Part shown: positions 8,576 to 17,611 of the stretch, one piece after another
Layout: the number at the start of each line of letters is the position of its first letter
Numbering within the stretch: position 1 is the first letter of the stretch
Origin: Lysobacter auxotrophicus
GTDB taxonomy: Bacteria > Pseudomonadota > Gammaproteobacteria > Xanthomonadales > Xanthomonadaceae
Direction of reading: 5' to 3'
NCBI RefSeq assembly: GCF_027924565.1
Contig: NZ_AP027041.1
Span: 2,542,001-2,606,000, forward strand
DNA: 64,000 nucleotides
Program-made: the position numbers and the translations under genes
The notes under the pieces: generated by a model
Databases searched by the model: none
What the model was told of the DNA's origin: nothing
The model's input: the letters and a program-made list of their open reading frames with translations, nothing else

Positions 8576-11251
8576 TCATAACCGCATGTCATGACCGGCC
8601 GGTGACAGCATTTCGCGCCGCGAAATCGGCATCGCGATGGTGCAGTGGACGCCGGCGTCGGTGAGCTCGTAACGCGTGCGCGCGCCGAACTGGTAAGGCA
8701 GCGCGCGCTCGATCAGTTCGCGTCCCGCGCCGCCGCTGGGCGGCAGGTTGCCGGCCGACTGGTGCACGACGCCGGTCTCGCGCCAGTCCACGTGCAGCCA
8801 CGGCCGCCCCTCCTCGAACTCCACCTGCCAGGCGATGCGCAGGCAGCCGGCGGGGTCCTTGAGCGCGCCGTACTTGACCGCGTTGGTGATCAGTTCGTGG
8901 ATCGCCAGCGCCAGCGGCTGCACGCTGGAGGAGCGCAGCGACACGCCGTCCGGGCCCGACAGTTCGAACCGCGTGCCGTCGTTCGGGTCCAGGTGCGCGG
9001 CCAGTTCCATCCGCAGCAGTTCGTCGAAGGTCACCCGCTGGCCTTCCTTCAGGCGCGACAGCAGCCCCTGTACGCGCGCCAGCGAGCCCAGGCGTTCGCT
9101 GAACACGGTCGCGAACTGCGCCATGTCCGCGCTCTCGCGCAAGGTGCGGTCGGAAATGGAACGCACCACGGCGATGAGGTTGCGCGTGCGGTGCTGCAGT
9201 TCGGCGACCAGCACGCGCTGGGCGTCCTCGAATTCGCGCCGCAGCGTGGTGTCGATCATCGAGCCGACCATGCGCACCGGCCGACCGGCGGCGTCGTAGA
9301 AGAAGCGACCGCGCGCGTTCGCCCAGTGCACGCCGCCGTCGGGATGGAGGAAGCGGACCTCCCGCACGTACTCGCCGCCGGTCAGCATCGCCTGTCGCAC
9401 GGCGGCCTCGACGGCTTCGCGATCCTCCGGGTGCACGCGGGCGATCCACGCCTCGTAGCTGGGCACGACCTCGCCGGGCACGTAGCCCTCGATGCGGTAA
9501 TGCTCGTCCGACCAGGCGACCTCGCCCGTGGTCAGGTTCCAGTCCCACGTCGCCAGGCGGCCGACCTCGATCGCGCTGCGCAGGCGCTCCTCGCTCTCGC
9601 TCAGGCGGAACTGCGCCTTCTTCAGCAGCGTGGCGTCCTGCGCGATCCCGCCGATGCGGTTGATGCGGCAGTCGTCGTCGCGCATCGGGAACTCGGTGCC
9701 CAGCAGCCACAGCTCGCCGCCGGTCTCGCCGTGGAGGATGCGGTACTCCTGCTCCATGCGTTCGCCCTGCTGCACGCGACGCATCGCGCGGCGCACGGCC
9801 TCGCGATCGTCCGGATGCACCATCGCCAGCCATGCATCGAACCCCTGGCCGACGACCTCCTCGCAGCGTCGGCCGCAGATGGTTTCGAACGCCGCGCTGA
9901 CGTACTCCATCTCCAGCGTGTCGGCGTTGCGCACCCACAGCACGCTGGAGGCGGCCTGGCCGAACTGGCGGAAGCGCTCCTCGCTGTCGCGCAGGGCCAG
10001 CTCGGCGTCGCGCCGCGGCTTGATGTCCTGGAACAGGATGCCGACCTGCTTCTGCCGGCCCTTCAGGCGGAACACGCGATAGCGGAAGTAGCGCTGCACG
10101 CGCGGCGACGGGCGTTCCAGCGAACGCTCGCGGCCGGTGCGGATCACCTCCTCCACGATCGCCAGCCATTCGCGGTCGAAGTCGGGCACGACCTCCGACA
10201 GGCGGCGCCCGGCGATGTCGCGCCCGATGTAGCGACGCGCCATCGGGTTTTCCTGCAGGAACTGCAGGTCGACGATGAGGCCGTCGTCGTCGGTCACGGC
10301 CTCGCCGATGTAGAACGCCTCGCCCATGCTGTCGAACAGGTCGCGGTAACGGCGTTCGCTGTCGTGCAGCGCCGAGGCCGCGCGCACCAGCCGCGCCTGC
10401 AGCAACAGCGCGTGGCGCAGCAGCAGCGCGAGCATCACCAGCGTGCCGATCAGCCCGTAGATGCGGCCGATGTAGAACCCCAGCTGGTAGCGGGCGGTGA
10501 TCAACATCCCGCTGAGCGCCAGCTCGATCACCGCCGCGAGCAGCGTCACGCAGAGCCACAGGTCCAGCAGCCGGCGCAGTCGCGTGCGCCAGATCAGCAG
10601 CGCGATCGCCACCAGGTGCGCGGTCCATACCGTGAACCCGACCAGGCGTGCGGTGATCGGCCGGTACTCCACGTTCGCCAGCAGTCGCGGCAGCCGGTCG
10701 TCCAGCCGCACCAGCGCCAGCGCGATGACCGCCACGAGGGCCACTGTCGCCGGGTACGCGATGCGGTGCAGCGGCCACGCGCCATTGCCCGGCCGCACGG
10801 TCCCGGCGATGACGTAGGCCATGACGAACAGCGGCGCCACGCCATGCCAGAAGATCCACAGCCACACGGTGGTCTGCGTGCCCCCGAACAGGCTGCCGCT
10901 GACGAAGGCATCGGGGAAGCTCAGGCCGTGCAGCAACGCGAACAACGCGCTGCACAGATAGCCGCACGCGAGCCACAGGAATCCGCGCTCGTGCAGGTCG
11001 CGATATTGCGCGTGCAGCATCAACGCGGCGATCGATGCCAGCACCATCACCGCCGCGTCGTAGGCCGGCACGAAGGTCGGCACGGCGGGGAGTTCGCGCG
11101 CGGCGAACGGCGCCGTCGCCGCGAACGCGAGCACCAGCACGATCGCCAACCACGCCGCACGCCGGCGGTCGCCGCTGTCGGCCAACGCGATGCCCAGGAA
11201 CCCGGACCCTTTCGCACCCGGCGTGGACGTCGCAGCAGGATGGACGGTCAC
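8576..11251 (-). CDS. Membrane HWE-family sensor histidine kinase with three PAS domains
   Basis: An 891-residue sensor. Residues about 30-290 hold eight hydrophobic segments resembling a MASE4 membrane sensor. Three PAS/PAC units follow, starting near ERRYRDLFDSMG, EERFRQFGQAASSVLWV and EERLRSAIEVGRLATWDWN, and then a C-terminal HWE-type kinase. The kinase shows the H-box AELQHRTRNLIAVVRSI, the N-box HELITNAVKYGAL and the WRETG element that gives the family its name. It would autophosphorylate on the H-box His. The gene is divergent from a single-domain response regulator at 11380, its probable partner. The ligand sensed is unknown. Confidence 0.88.
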   Translation of the reverse strand: MTVHPAATSTPGAKGSGFLGIALADSGDRRRAAWLAIVLVLAFAATAPFAARELPAVPTFVPAYDAAVMVLASIAALMLHAQYRDLHERGFLWLACGYLCSALFALLHGLSFPDAFVSGSLFGGTQTTVWLWIFWHGVAPLFVMAYVIAGTVRPGNGAWPLHRIAYPATVALVAVIALALVRLDDRLPRLLANVEYRPITARLVGFTVWTAHLVAIALLIWRTRLRRLLDLWLCVTLLAAVIELALSGMLITARYQLGFYIGRIYGLIGTLVMLALLLRHALLLQARLVRAASALHDSERRYRDLFDSMGEAFYIGEAVTDDDGLIVDLQFLQENPMARRYIGRDIAGRRLSEVVPDFDREWLAIVEEVIRTGRERSLERPSPRVQRYFRYRVFRLKGRQKQVGILFQDIKPRRDAELALRDSEERFRQFGQAASSVLWVRNADTLEMEYVSAAFETICGRRCEEVVGQGFDAWLAMVHPDDREAVRRAMRRVQQGERMEQEYRILHGETGGELWLLGTEFPMRDDDCRINRIGGIAQDATLLKKAQFRLSESEERLRSAIEVGRLATWDWNLTTGEVAWSDEHYRIEGYVPGEVVPSYEAWIARVHPEDREAVEAAVRQAMLTGGEYVREVRFLHPDGGVHWANARGRFFYDAAGRPVRMVGSMIDTTLRREFEDAQRVLVAELQHRTRNLIAVVRSISDRTLRESADMAQFATVFSERLGSLARVQGLLSRLKEGQRVTFDELLRMELAAHLDPNDGTRFELSGPDGVSLRSSSVQPLALAIHELITNAVKYGALKDPAGCLRIAWQVEFEEGRPWLHVDWRETGVVHQSAGNLPPSGGAGRELIERALPYQFGARTRYELTDAGVHCTIAMPISRREMLSPAGHDMRL

Positions 11252-11379
11252 GGGCGGGCTCCGGGCGGGCTCGCCGCCACGATCCGCTCACCACCCGTGG
11301 GCGCCGCGTGAATGCGTGACCGTCTCATCACATTAACTTTTCGTCGCCAACAATGCAGGCACGTCCGAGGAGAGACCCC

Positions 11380-11757
11380 ATGCACGATGCTGGCCTCCGC
11401 GGCCTCAGCCTGCTGCTGGTTGAGGACGATTACCTGCTCGCCTCGGGCCTGCAGGAGGCGCTCGAGCTGGAAGGCGCGACGATCGTCGGCCCCTACCCCG
11501 ACGTCCAGGGCGCGCTGCGCGGCATCGCCCAGGCGACGACCCTGGACGGCGCGCTGCTGGACGTGAACCTCGGCGACGAGACGTCCTTCGCGGTGGTCGA
11601 AGCGCTGCGCGATCGCGGCGTCCCCATGCTCTTCCTCACCGGTTACGACGACAGCGCGTTACCGGCGATGTACGGCGACATCCCGCGCTGCCGCAAACCC
11701 GTCGGGCTCGCCGAGCTGGTGCGCGAGTTGAATTCGCATATGGCGCGGGTGGGGTGA
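11380..11757 (+). CDS. Single-domain response regulator (FAT GUY-like receiver)
   Basis: A 125-residue stand-alone receiver domain. The acidic pair LLVEDDY, the phospho-acceptor Asp in ALLDVNLGDE, the Thr in MLFLTGYDD and the Lys in CRKPVG are all present, so it should be phosphorylated. The F-L-T-G-Y sequence after beta-4 matches the FAT GUY receivers that typically partner HWE/HisKA2 kinases. The gene is divergent from the HWE kinase (129 bases between starts) and has GAGGAGAGACCCC before its ATG. With no output domain, it may act by protein contact or as a phosphate sink. Confidence 0.88.
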   Translation: MHDAGLRGLSLLLVEDDYLLASGLQEALELEGATIVGPYPDVQGALRGIAQATTLDGALLDVNLGDETSFAVVEALRDRGVPMLFLTGYDDSALPAMYGDIPRCRKPVGLAELVRELNSHMARVG

Positions 11758-11774
11758 ACGTTGTCGGCGCCCGC

Positions 11775-11856
11775 TGTGGTAGCCCGGATAAGCGAAGCGC
11801 ATCCGGGGTGATACGTCGCTAGCTCCCGGGTGGCGCTCCGCTAACCCGGGCTACAG
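11775..11856. repeat. Intergenic inverted repeat, TAGCCCGGRTAAGCG family
   Basis: The arms GTAGCCCGGATAAGCG and CTCCGCTAACCCGGGCTACA flank a central ATCCGGGGTG/CTCCCGGGTGG pair, forming a long imperfect hairpin between the convergent response-regulator and decarboxylase genes. Related copies are at 30015-30049 and 42592-42668. It is REP-like and may also act as a transcription end. Confidence 0.65.
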
Positions 11857-11886
11857 GAGCAGGTCGCGTTTCAGAAATCCGGGCGC

Positions 11887-13320
11887 TTACACCGCCACAT
11901 CGCGACGCAGCGAATGGAACACGCGCAGGATCGCCGCCACGCTCCGCTCCGCGTCGTCCTGCGTGGTCGCCCAGTTCGACACTGAAATCCGCATCGCGCC
12001 CTTCCCCTGCCACGTCGTGCCGCCGAGCCAGCACGTGCCGTCGCGCTGCACGCCGTCGATCACCGCGCGGGTGAGGTCGTCGTCATCGCCGAATCGCACG
12101 AGCACCTGGTTGAGGACGACCTCGTTGAGCACGCTTACGCCTTCGGCCTCGCGTAACGCGTCGGCCATCTGCCGCGCACGCGCGCAACTTCCGTCGATGA
12201 GGTCCTGCACGCCGCCGCGGCCGAGCGCGCGCAATGTCGCGTATACCGGCACGCCGCGCGCACGCCGCGAGAACTCCGGCACCCAGTCGACCGCATCACG
12301 TTCGGCGCCGCGCGTCTGGATCAGGTAGGGCGCGGCCGAGGTCATCGCATCGCGGTGATCCTGCGCGTGCCGCACGATCGCCACGCCGCAGTCGTACGGC
12401 ACGTTGAGCCATTTGTGCGCGTCGGTCGCCCACGAATCGGCCAGTTCGATGCCCTGGGCGAGACCGCGCAACGAGTCGCTCGCACGCGCCCACAACCCGA
12501 ACGCGCCATCGACGTGCAGCCACGCGCCGCGTTCGCGCACCACGTCGGCGACCTCGCGCAGCGGATCGAACGCCCCGGTGTTCACGTTGCCGGCCTGCGC
12601 GCAGACGATCATCGGCCCTTCGATCGACGCGACGACCTTGCGCAGGCGATCGACGTTCATGCGTCCCTGCGCGTCGGTTTCCACGCGATGCACCGAGCGC
12701 GTGCCAAGGCCGAGGTAACGCAGCGCCACGTCGATGGTGACGTGCGATTCGGCCGACGCCACGACGTGCAGCCGCGGCGCGCCCTGCAGCCCGTCGGCTT
12801 CGACGTCCCAGCCGGCGCGGCGCAGCATGTGGTGCCGCGCGGCCGCAAGGCAGGTGAAGTTCGCCATCTGGCAACCCGTGACGAACCCGACGCCGCTCTC
12901 GCGCGGCAGGTCGAACAGGTCGAGCAGCCACTGCCCGGCGACTTCCTCCAGCACCGAAACCAGCGGCGAGATCGCGTAGATGCCGGCGTTCTGGTCCCAC
13001 GTCGACACCAGCCAGTCCGCCGCCAGCGCGACCGGATACGCGCCGCCCACCACGAAGCCGAAATAGCGCGGCGAGTTGCACGCGACCGCACTGCGTTCGG
13101 CCTGCCCGGCGAGCAGGTCGATCACCTCGCCGCCTTCGTCGCCCTGCTCCGGCAGCGCGATGCGCAGCGCCGTCAGCAGTTCATCGCGACTCGCGCGTGC
13201 GCCGACATGGCGATCGGGTAACCGGCGCAGGTACTCCCCGGCGTGGGCACGCGCGTTGTCGAGGTATTCGTCGAAGACCGCGGACTGGAACAGGCTCGTG
13301 GGGAGCGGATCGATGGCCAT
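11887..13320 (-). CDS. Pyridoxal-dependent decarboxylase (group II, AAAD/DABA-like)
   Basis: A 477-residue PLP enzyme of the aromatic-L-amino-acid/glutamate decarboxylase fold. The lysine that binds PLP is in DSWATDAHKWLNVPYDCG. The cofactor-binding Asp and neighbouring His are in HVDGAFGLWAR, and GFVTGCQMANFTCLAAARH matches the phosphate-binding region. The substrate is not decided by the sequence alone; group II enzymes act on aromatic amino acids, glutamate or 2,4-diaminobutyrate. The ATG at 13320 has GGAG 11 bases upstream; an in-frame GTG at 13335 is the alternative. The gene is followed by a REP-like hairpin and preceded by a repeat block. Confidence 0.85.
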   Translation of the reverse strand: MAIDPLPTSLFQSAVFDEYLDNARAHAGEYLRRLPDRHVGARASRDELLTALRIALPEQGDEGGEVIDLLAGQAERSAVACNSPRYFGFVVGGAYPVALAADWLVSTWDQNAGIYAISPLVSVLEEVAGQWLLDLFDLPRESGVGFVTGCQMANFTCLAAARHHMLRRAGWDVEADGLQGAPRLHVVASAESHVTIDVALRYLGLGTRSVHRVETDAQGRMNVDRLRKVVASIEGPMIVCAQAGNVNTGAFDPLREVADVVRERGAWLHVDGAFGLWARASDSLRGLAQGIELADSWATDAHKWLNVPYDCGVAIVRHAQDHRDAMTSAAPYLIQTRGAERDAVDWVPEFSRRARGVPVYATLRALGRGGVQDLIDGSCARARQMADALREAEGVSVLNEVVLNQVLVRFGDDDDLTRAVIDGVQRDGTCWLGGTTWQGKGAMRISVSNWATTQDDAERSVAAILRVFHSLRRDVAV

Positions 13321-13460
13321 GGCGCGCGACTCCACCGGGAAGAGGCCGAAGCATAGGCGCGCGCCGCGGCGCGGCGGTTAAGACGGCGTGGAATGGAGCG
13401 GCGGGCGTTGTAGGGCTTTGGGCCCGGTTCCGTCGAGGGTGGCCCTTTCACTGCGTCCGC

Positions 13461-13628
13461 CGGGATGACGGCTTCAAGCCCCTCTCCCATCGGGAGAGGG
13501 GTTGGGGTGAGGGGTAACGGAGGGGCTGCGTTGAACCGGCTTGGCAATGCAGCGCTGCGGTGTTGCTTCTTCGCGGCCCGAGCGGAAGCGATAATCAAAA
13601 TGGGTTCCAGCTTTCGCTGGAATGACGA
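13461..13628. repeat. Composite intergenic repeat, unit 1
   Basis: This unit contains CCCCTCTCCCATCGGGAGAGGGG followed by TTGGGGTGAGGGGTAACGGAG, a CAGCGCTG palindrome, TGTTGCTTCTTCG and the stem TTCCAGCTTTCGCTGGAA with TGACG. The same order of blocks recurs at 13691-13886, in inverted orientation at 17366-17502 and 17612-17825, and at 23888-24306. No gene is visible between 13321 and 14051; the interval is filled by these elements. Confidence 0.75.
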
Positions 13629-13690
13629 GATAGTGGGACGACGGAATGCGTCAGATGACGGTATGGATTGATGACGGATGGATCGGACGA

Positions 13691-13886
13691 CGTGACAGCC
13701 TGGGTCCCGGCCTTCGCCGGGATGACGGCTTTGAGCCCCTCTCCCACCGGGAGAGGGGTTGGGGTGAGGGGCAACGGAGGGGCAGCGTTGAACCGGTTTG
13801 GCAATGCAGCGCTGCGGTGTTGCTTCTTCGAGAACCAAGCAGAACCGAAGATCAAGATGGGTTCCAGCTTTCGCTGGAATGACGGG
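13691..13886. repeat. Composite intergenic repeat, unit 2
   Basis: This second copy has the same block order as the unit at 13461 and begins 257 bases after it (measured at the CCCCTCTCCC arm). An additional GGTCCCGGCCTTCGCCGGGATGAC hairpin stands in front. Differences between the two units are mostly in the spacer before the final TTCCAGC stem. A further GGTCCCGGCCTTCGCCGGGA hairpin lies at 13934-13972. Confidence 0.75.
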
Positions 13887-14051
13887 ATGAGTCGAATGAC
13901 GAAGTGGATCGAATGACGGGATGAATCGGATGACGTGACAGCCTGGGTCCCGGCCTTCGCCGGGATGACGGCAGAGGATAGGCTTTCAGCCGAACAGGAC
14001 CGACCCGCCCCCAACTCCCGCTATAGTCCCCGCATCGCCTCCGGAGCGCCC

Positions 14052-15449
14052 ATGGACGTGCCACACCCGCAGCGCATGCAACCCAAGTTTCCGTGGCGTT
14101 ACCTGTTGCTGGTCGTGGTCCCGCTGGTCGCGGCGGTGGCGATGTCGCGCCACGGGGTGCAATTGCCGCTGGCAGAAACCCTCTCCTCCGCGCCGACCGC
14201 TCCCGCCCCGGGCGCAAACGCCGCCGCGCACGGCCCCCTTTCCACGCCGCTCGCGCGCTTCCTGCTGCAACTGCTCGTCGTGCTGTGCGTGGCCAAGGGC
14301 GCGGGCTGGCTGCTCAAACGCTTCGGCCAGCCGGCGGTGATCGGCGAAATGGCCGCCGGCCTGCTGCTCGGTCCTTTGCTCTTCGGCGCCGTCGCGCCGC
14401 AGGTGCAGGGCTGGCTGTTCGCGCCCGAAAGCCTCGGCGCGCTTGGCATGGTGAGCCAGCTGGGCGTGCTGATGTTCCTGTTCGTCGCGGGCGCGGAGCT
14501 GGACCTGTCCAGCCTCAACGGGCGTCGCGGATTCGCGCTGCTGGTCAGCCATGCCGGCATCGCCCTACCGTTCCTGGGCGGCGTGCTGCTCGCGCTGTTC
14601 CTGTTCGCCGAACACGCACCGCCCGGCGTCGGCTTCGCGGGATTCGCCTTGTTCATGGGCGTGTCGCTGGCGATCACCGCCTTCCCGGTGCTGCTGCGCA
14701 TCCTGTCCGACCGCGGCATCACGCAGACGCAGATGGGCCGCATCGCGATCGCCTGCGCCGCGCTCGGCGACGCGAGCGCGTGGTGCCTGCTCGCGGTGAT
14801 CGTCGCCACCGTGCAGGCCACGGGCTGGACGATGGCCGCGGTGAGCCTTGCCGGCACGCTGCTGTTCGCCGTCGCGGTGCTGGCGTTCGCGCGGCCGTGG
14901 ATCACGCGCCGCGAGATCCCCGTCGAACGCGAAGGCCGCGCGCTCATCGGGCTGCTCCTGCTCGCGCTGCTGTGCGCGCTGGTGACCGAGGCGCTGGGCA
15001 TCCATGCGCTGTTCGGCGCGTTCCTGGCCGGCATCGCGGTGTCGGGCAACGCGCGCCTGCGGCACCTGCTGGTCGAACGCGTGGAGCCGTTCGCGATCTC
15101 GCTGCTGCTGCCGCTGTTCTTCGCGATGACCGGCCTGCGCCTGCGCGTGGACGGCTGGCAGGCGTCGGACCTGCTGCTCGGCGTGGTGGTGATCGCCGTG
15201 GCGACGATCGGCAAAGGCGTGGGCACGTGGCTGGCCGCACGCAGCGCCGGCATGCCCAATACCGACGCGATGCGCCTGGGGGCGCTGATGAACACGCGCG
15301 GCCTGATGGAGTTGATCGTGCTGAACCTCGGCTACGAGATGGGCCTGATCGGCGACCGCCTCTTCGCCGTGCTGGTGATCATGGCGCTGGTGACTACCGC
15401 CATGACCGGCCCGCTGCTCGACCTCATCGAACGCCGCGCACGCCGCTGA
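14052..15449 (+). CDS. Cation:proton antiporter (CPA2 family, no RCK domain)
   Basis: A 465-residue membrane protein. After an N-terminal helix (about residues 14-32) and a Pro/Ala linker, twelve or so helices carry the sodium/proton exchanger fold: FGQPAVIGEMAAGLLLGP, LMFLFVAGAELDL, ITAFPVLLRIL, ACAALGDASAWCLL and NTRGLMELIVLNLGYEMGLI. These are diagnostic of CPA2 antiporters of the KefB/RosB/plant CHX kind. The usual cytoplasmic nucleotide-binding domains are absent. It would exchange K+ or Na+ for H+ across the inner membrane. The ATG at 14052 follows TCCGGAGCGCCC. It is convergent with the next gene. Confidence 0.88.
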   Translation: MDVPHPQRMQPKFPWRYLLLVVVPLVAAVAMSRHGVQLPLAETLSSAPTAPAPGANAAAHGPLSTPLARFLLQLLVVLCVAKGAGWLLKRFGQPAVIGEMAAGLLLGPLLFGAVAPQVQGWLFAPESLGALGMVSQLGVLMFLFVAGAELDLSSLNGRRGFALLVSHAGIALPFLGGVLLALFLFAEHAPPGVGFAGFALFMGVSLAITAFPVLLRILSDRGITQTQMGRIAIACAALGDASAWCLLAVIVATVQATGWTMAAVSLAGTLLFAVAVLAFARPWITRREIPVEREGRALIGLLLLALLCALVTEALGIHALFGAFLAGIAVSGNARLRHLLVERVEPFAISLLLPLFFAMTGLRLRVDGWQASDLLLGVVVIAVATIGKGVGTWLAARSAGMPNTDAMRLGALMNTRGLMELIVLNLGYEMGLIGDRLFAVLVIMALVTTAMTGPLLDLIERRARR

Positions 15450-15500
15450 CGCACCGTTGCGGCGGCGCGGGCATTCCGCGACCGCCGCCAAGGCGTCGAA

Positions 15501-15854
15501 TCAGACGCCGGGCTCCTCGATCTGCCGGACCTCGCATTCGATGTTCCACTCGTCGCCGTGGATGGCGACGAAGCGGCGCGTGAGTTCGGTCGCCTCGTCG
15601 AGGTCGGCCGCCTCCAGGATCGCGTAGCCGCCGACGACTTCCTTGGCTTCGGCGAACGGGCCGTCGATCTTCGACAGCTTGCCGTTGTGCAGCTTCACGC
15701 GGCGGCCCTTCGAGGTGGGCTGCAGGCCGCCGGTGTCGACGAGCTTGCCGGAGGCGCGCATCTCGCCGATGAGCACGGTCATCTCGTCGATGAGCCGCTG
15801 GCTCGGCACCTGGCCGGTGTTCTCGTCGACTCGGATCAGGGACATGAAACGCAT
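15501..15854 (-). CDS. YCII-related (DGPF) domain protein
   Basis: A 117-residue YCII/DGPF protein starting MRFMSLIRVDEN. The name-giving DGPFAEAKEVVGGYAILEA is present near residue 65, together with the preceding DTGGLQPTSKGRRV. Such proteins are small ferredoxin-like dimers, often encoded beside ECF sigma factors; no sigma factor is adjacent here. The function is unknown. The ATG at 15854 is preceded by AAGGAGATCTC, a strong ribosome site. It is divergent from the serine hydrolase gene. Confidence 0.88.
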   Translation of the reverse strand: MRFMSLIRVDENTGQVPSQRLIDEMTVLIGEMRASGKLVDTGGLQPTSKGRRVKLHNGKLSKIDGPFAEAKEVVGGYAILEAADLDEATELTRRFVAIHGDEWNIECEVRQIEEPGV

Positions 15855-16001
15855 GAGATCTCCTTCGGTTCGCGGGCGCGGAAGTGCGCCCTTCAGTGAC
15901 TCGACGAGCCCGGCCGTGCGGAATCGACAAATCGCGTCGAAGTCTCGCGGCGGGCCGGCCGGTATGCTGCGGCGATTCCCTTGCCACACGCGACGCGCCC
16001 G

Positions 16002-17180
16002 ATGACCCGACCCGCCGCCCTGCACGCCCGTGCCTTCCTCCTGTTGTGGCTGCTGCTGGCCGCGCCGGCCTTCGCGCAGGGCGGCTATTTCCCGCCGCGC
16101 GGCGACTGGGCCCGGGCGACGCCGGCACAGGCGGGGTTCGACCCGAAGCGCCTGCAGGAGGCGGTCGATTACGCCATCGCCCACGAGGCGAAGGAGCCGC
16201 GCGACCAGTCCGTCTCGCTCGCGCAGAGTTTCGGTGCGAAGGAGCCGTTCTTCGAAGGGCAGATCGGCCCGACCGCGGTGCGTGCGCCGCTCAACGGCAT
16301 CATCGTCCATCGCGGCAGGGTGGTGGCCGAATTCGGCGACACGCGCGCCGTCGACATGAGCCACAGCGTCACCAAGACCTTCCTGAGCACGGTGGTGGGC
16401 GTGGCGTGGCAGCGTGGGCTGATCCGCGACACGAACGACCGCGTCGCCGATTACATGCCGCGCGACGTCGACCTGTTCGCTTCCGGACACAACGCGCCGA
16501 TCACCTGGGACCACCTGCTGCGCCAGACCAGCGACTGGCAGGGCACGTTGTGGGGCAAGCCGGACTGGGGCGACCGGCCGTCGGGCCCGCCGGAACAGTG
16601 GCCGAACCGCGAGCGCCACGTCCCCGGCACGCATTACATGTACAACGACGTGCGCGTGAACGTGCTCGCGCTCGCCGCGCTGCAGGTGTGGCGTCGGCCG
16701 CTGACGGAGGTGCTGCGCGAGAACGTGATGGAGCCCATCGGCGCGAGCACGCGATGGCGCTGGCACGGCTACCGTAATTCGTGGGTCGAACTCGACGGCC
16801 AGAAGATGCAGTCCGTCTCCGGCGGCGGCCACTGGGGCGGCGGCATGTTCATCGACGCGTGGGATCTGGCGCGGTTTGGTTACCTGTTCCTGCGCGATGG
16901 CCGCTGGGACGGCAAGCAGATCGTGTCGCGCGAATGGATCGCCAAGGCGCGCACGCCGGGCACCGACAACCCGGAGTACGGCTACTGCAACTGGTTCCTC
17001 AATACCGGCCGCAAATCGCTGCCGTCCGCGCCGGAAAGCAGCGTGACGTTCCGCGGCAACGGCCAGAACATCGTCTACATCGACCGCGACAACGACCTAC
17101 TGATCGTCGTGCGCTGGATCGATCGCGGCGATGCGCTCGATACGTTCATCGGGAAGGTGCTGGCGGCGCGGGTGAAGTGA
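16002..17180 (+). CDS. Secreted serine hydrolase (class C beta-lactamase / DD-peptidase fold)
   Basis: A 392-residue protein with a Sec signal peptide (RAFLLLWLLLAAPAFAQ, cut near residue 26). The catalytic Ser-x-x-Lys is in DMSHSVTKTF and the Tyr-x-Asn in HYMYNDVRVN. A Gly-rich SGGGHWGGGMF region stands where the third motif is expected. The fold is shared by class C beta-lactamases, DD-peptidases and esterases (family S12 and relatives). With this signal it should work in the periplasm or outside. The substrate cannot be deduced. The ATG at 16002 is preferred to an upstream TTG at 15981. Confidence 0.85.
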   Translation: MTRPAALHARAFLLLWLLLAAPAFAQGGYFPPRGDWARATPAQAGFDPKRLQEAVDYAIAHEAKEPRDQSVSLAQSFGAKEPFFEGQIGPTAVRAPLNGIIVHRGRVVAEFGDTRAVDMSHSVTKTFLSTVVGVAWQRGLIRDTNDRVADYMPRDVDLFASGHNAPITWDHLLRQTSDWQGTLWGKPDWGDRPSGPPEQWPNRERHVPGTHYMYNDVRVNVLALAALQVWRRPLTEVLRENVMEPIGASTRWRWHGYRNSWVELDGQKMQSVSGGGHWGGGMFIDAWDLARFGYLFLRDGRWDGKQIVSREWIAKARTPGTDNPEYGYCNWFLNTGRKSLPSAPESSVTFRGNGQNIVYIDRDNDLLIVVRWIDRGDALDTFIGKVLAARVK

Positions 17181-17244
17181 GCGGATGGGTTGGGAAGGTG
17201 GATTGTTGGGTCGTCGGATGACGGCGATCGCGGCACGTCAGTCC

Positions 17245-17316
17245 GTCATCCCGGCGAAGGCCGGGACCCCCGCAAAACCGTCATCCCGGCGAAGGCCGGG
17301 ACCCAGGCTGTCACGC
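17245..17316. repeat. Two tandem GTCATCCCGGCGAAGGCCGGGA hairpins
   Basis: Two head-to-tail copies of a short perfect hairpin (CCCGGC...GCCGGG with GTCAT in front) lie 35 bases apart, just after the serine hydrolase. The second ends ACCCAGGCTGTCACG, the same flank found at other copies in inverse orientation (13691, 42749). Confidence 0.7.
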
Positions 17317-17365
17317 TGTCCGCGTCATCTCGTCATCAGCGCCACTTCGTCATCCGGGCCGCTTC

Positions 17366-17502
17366 GTCATTCCAGCGGAACCCATCTGCTTTGCGCTGTT
17401 CCGTGACGAAGAACAACAGCGCAGCGCTGTTCCGCGAAACAGGTCGCCGCAACCGCTTCGTTACCCCTCACCCCAACCCCTCTCCCGGTGGGAGAGGGGC
17501 TC
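17366..17502. repeat. Composite intergenic repeat, inverted orientation
   Basis: The blocks are those of the unit at 13461 in reverse order: a GTCATTCCAGC arm, an AACAGCGCAGCGCTGTT palindrome, CGTTACCCCTCACCCC and the CTCTCCCGGTGGGAGAG stem. The whole interval 17181-17904 holds repeats and no convincing gene. Confidence 0.7.
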
Positions 17503-17611
17503 AAGCGCGCTACTGCGTTTGGTCGTCGTCGAGGCCCGGAACGCTAAGCGGTGCGAGCAGCACGAGGCGCCGCAAAACGTCATCGGCGAAAGCCGGCACC
17601 CAAGCAAAAAC

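Noticed and set aside
8645-11311. An 888-residue open frame opposite the histidine kinase
   Set aside because: Antisense shadow with His/Arg/Gln-rich composition and no domain; the kinase motifs on the minus strand are unambiguous.
16002-17180. True class C beta-lactamase (antibiotic resistance gene)
   Set aside because: Ser-x-x-Lys and Tyr-x-Asn are present, but the third KTG motif is not clear and the context is not resistance-related. The general serine hydrolase call is safer.
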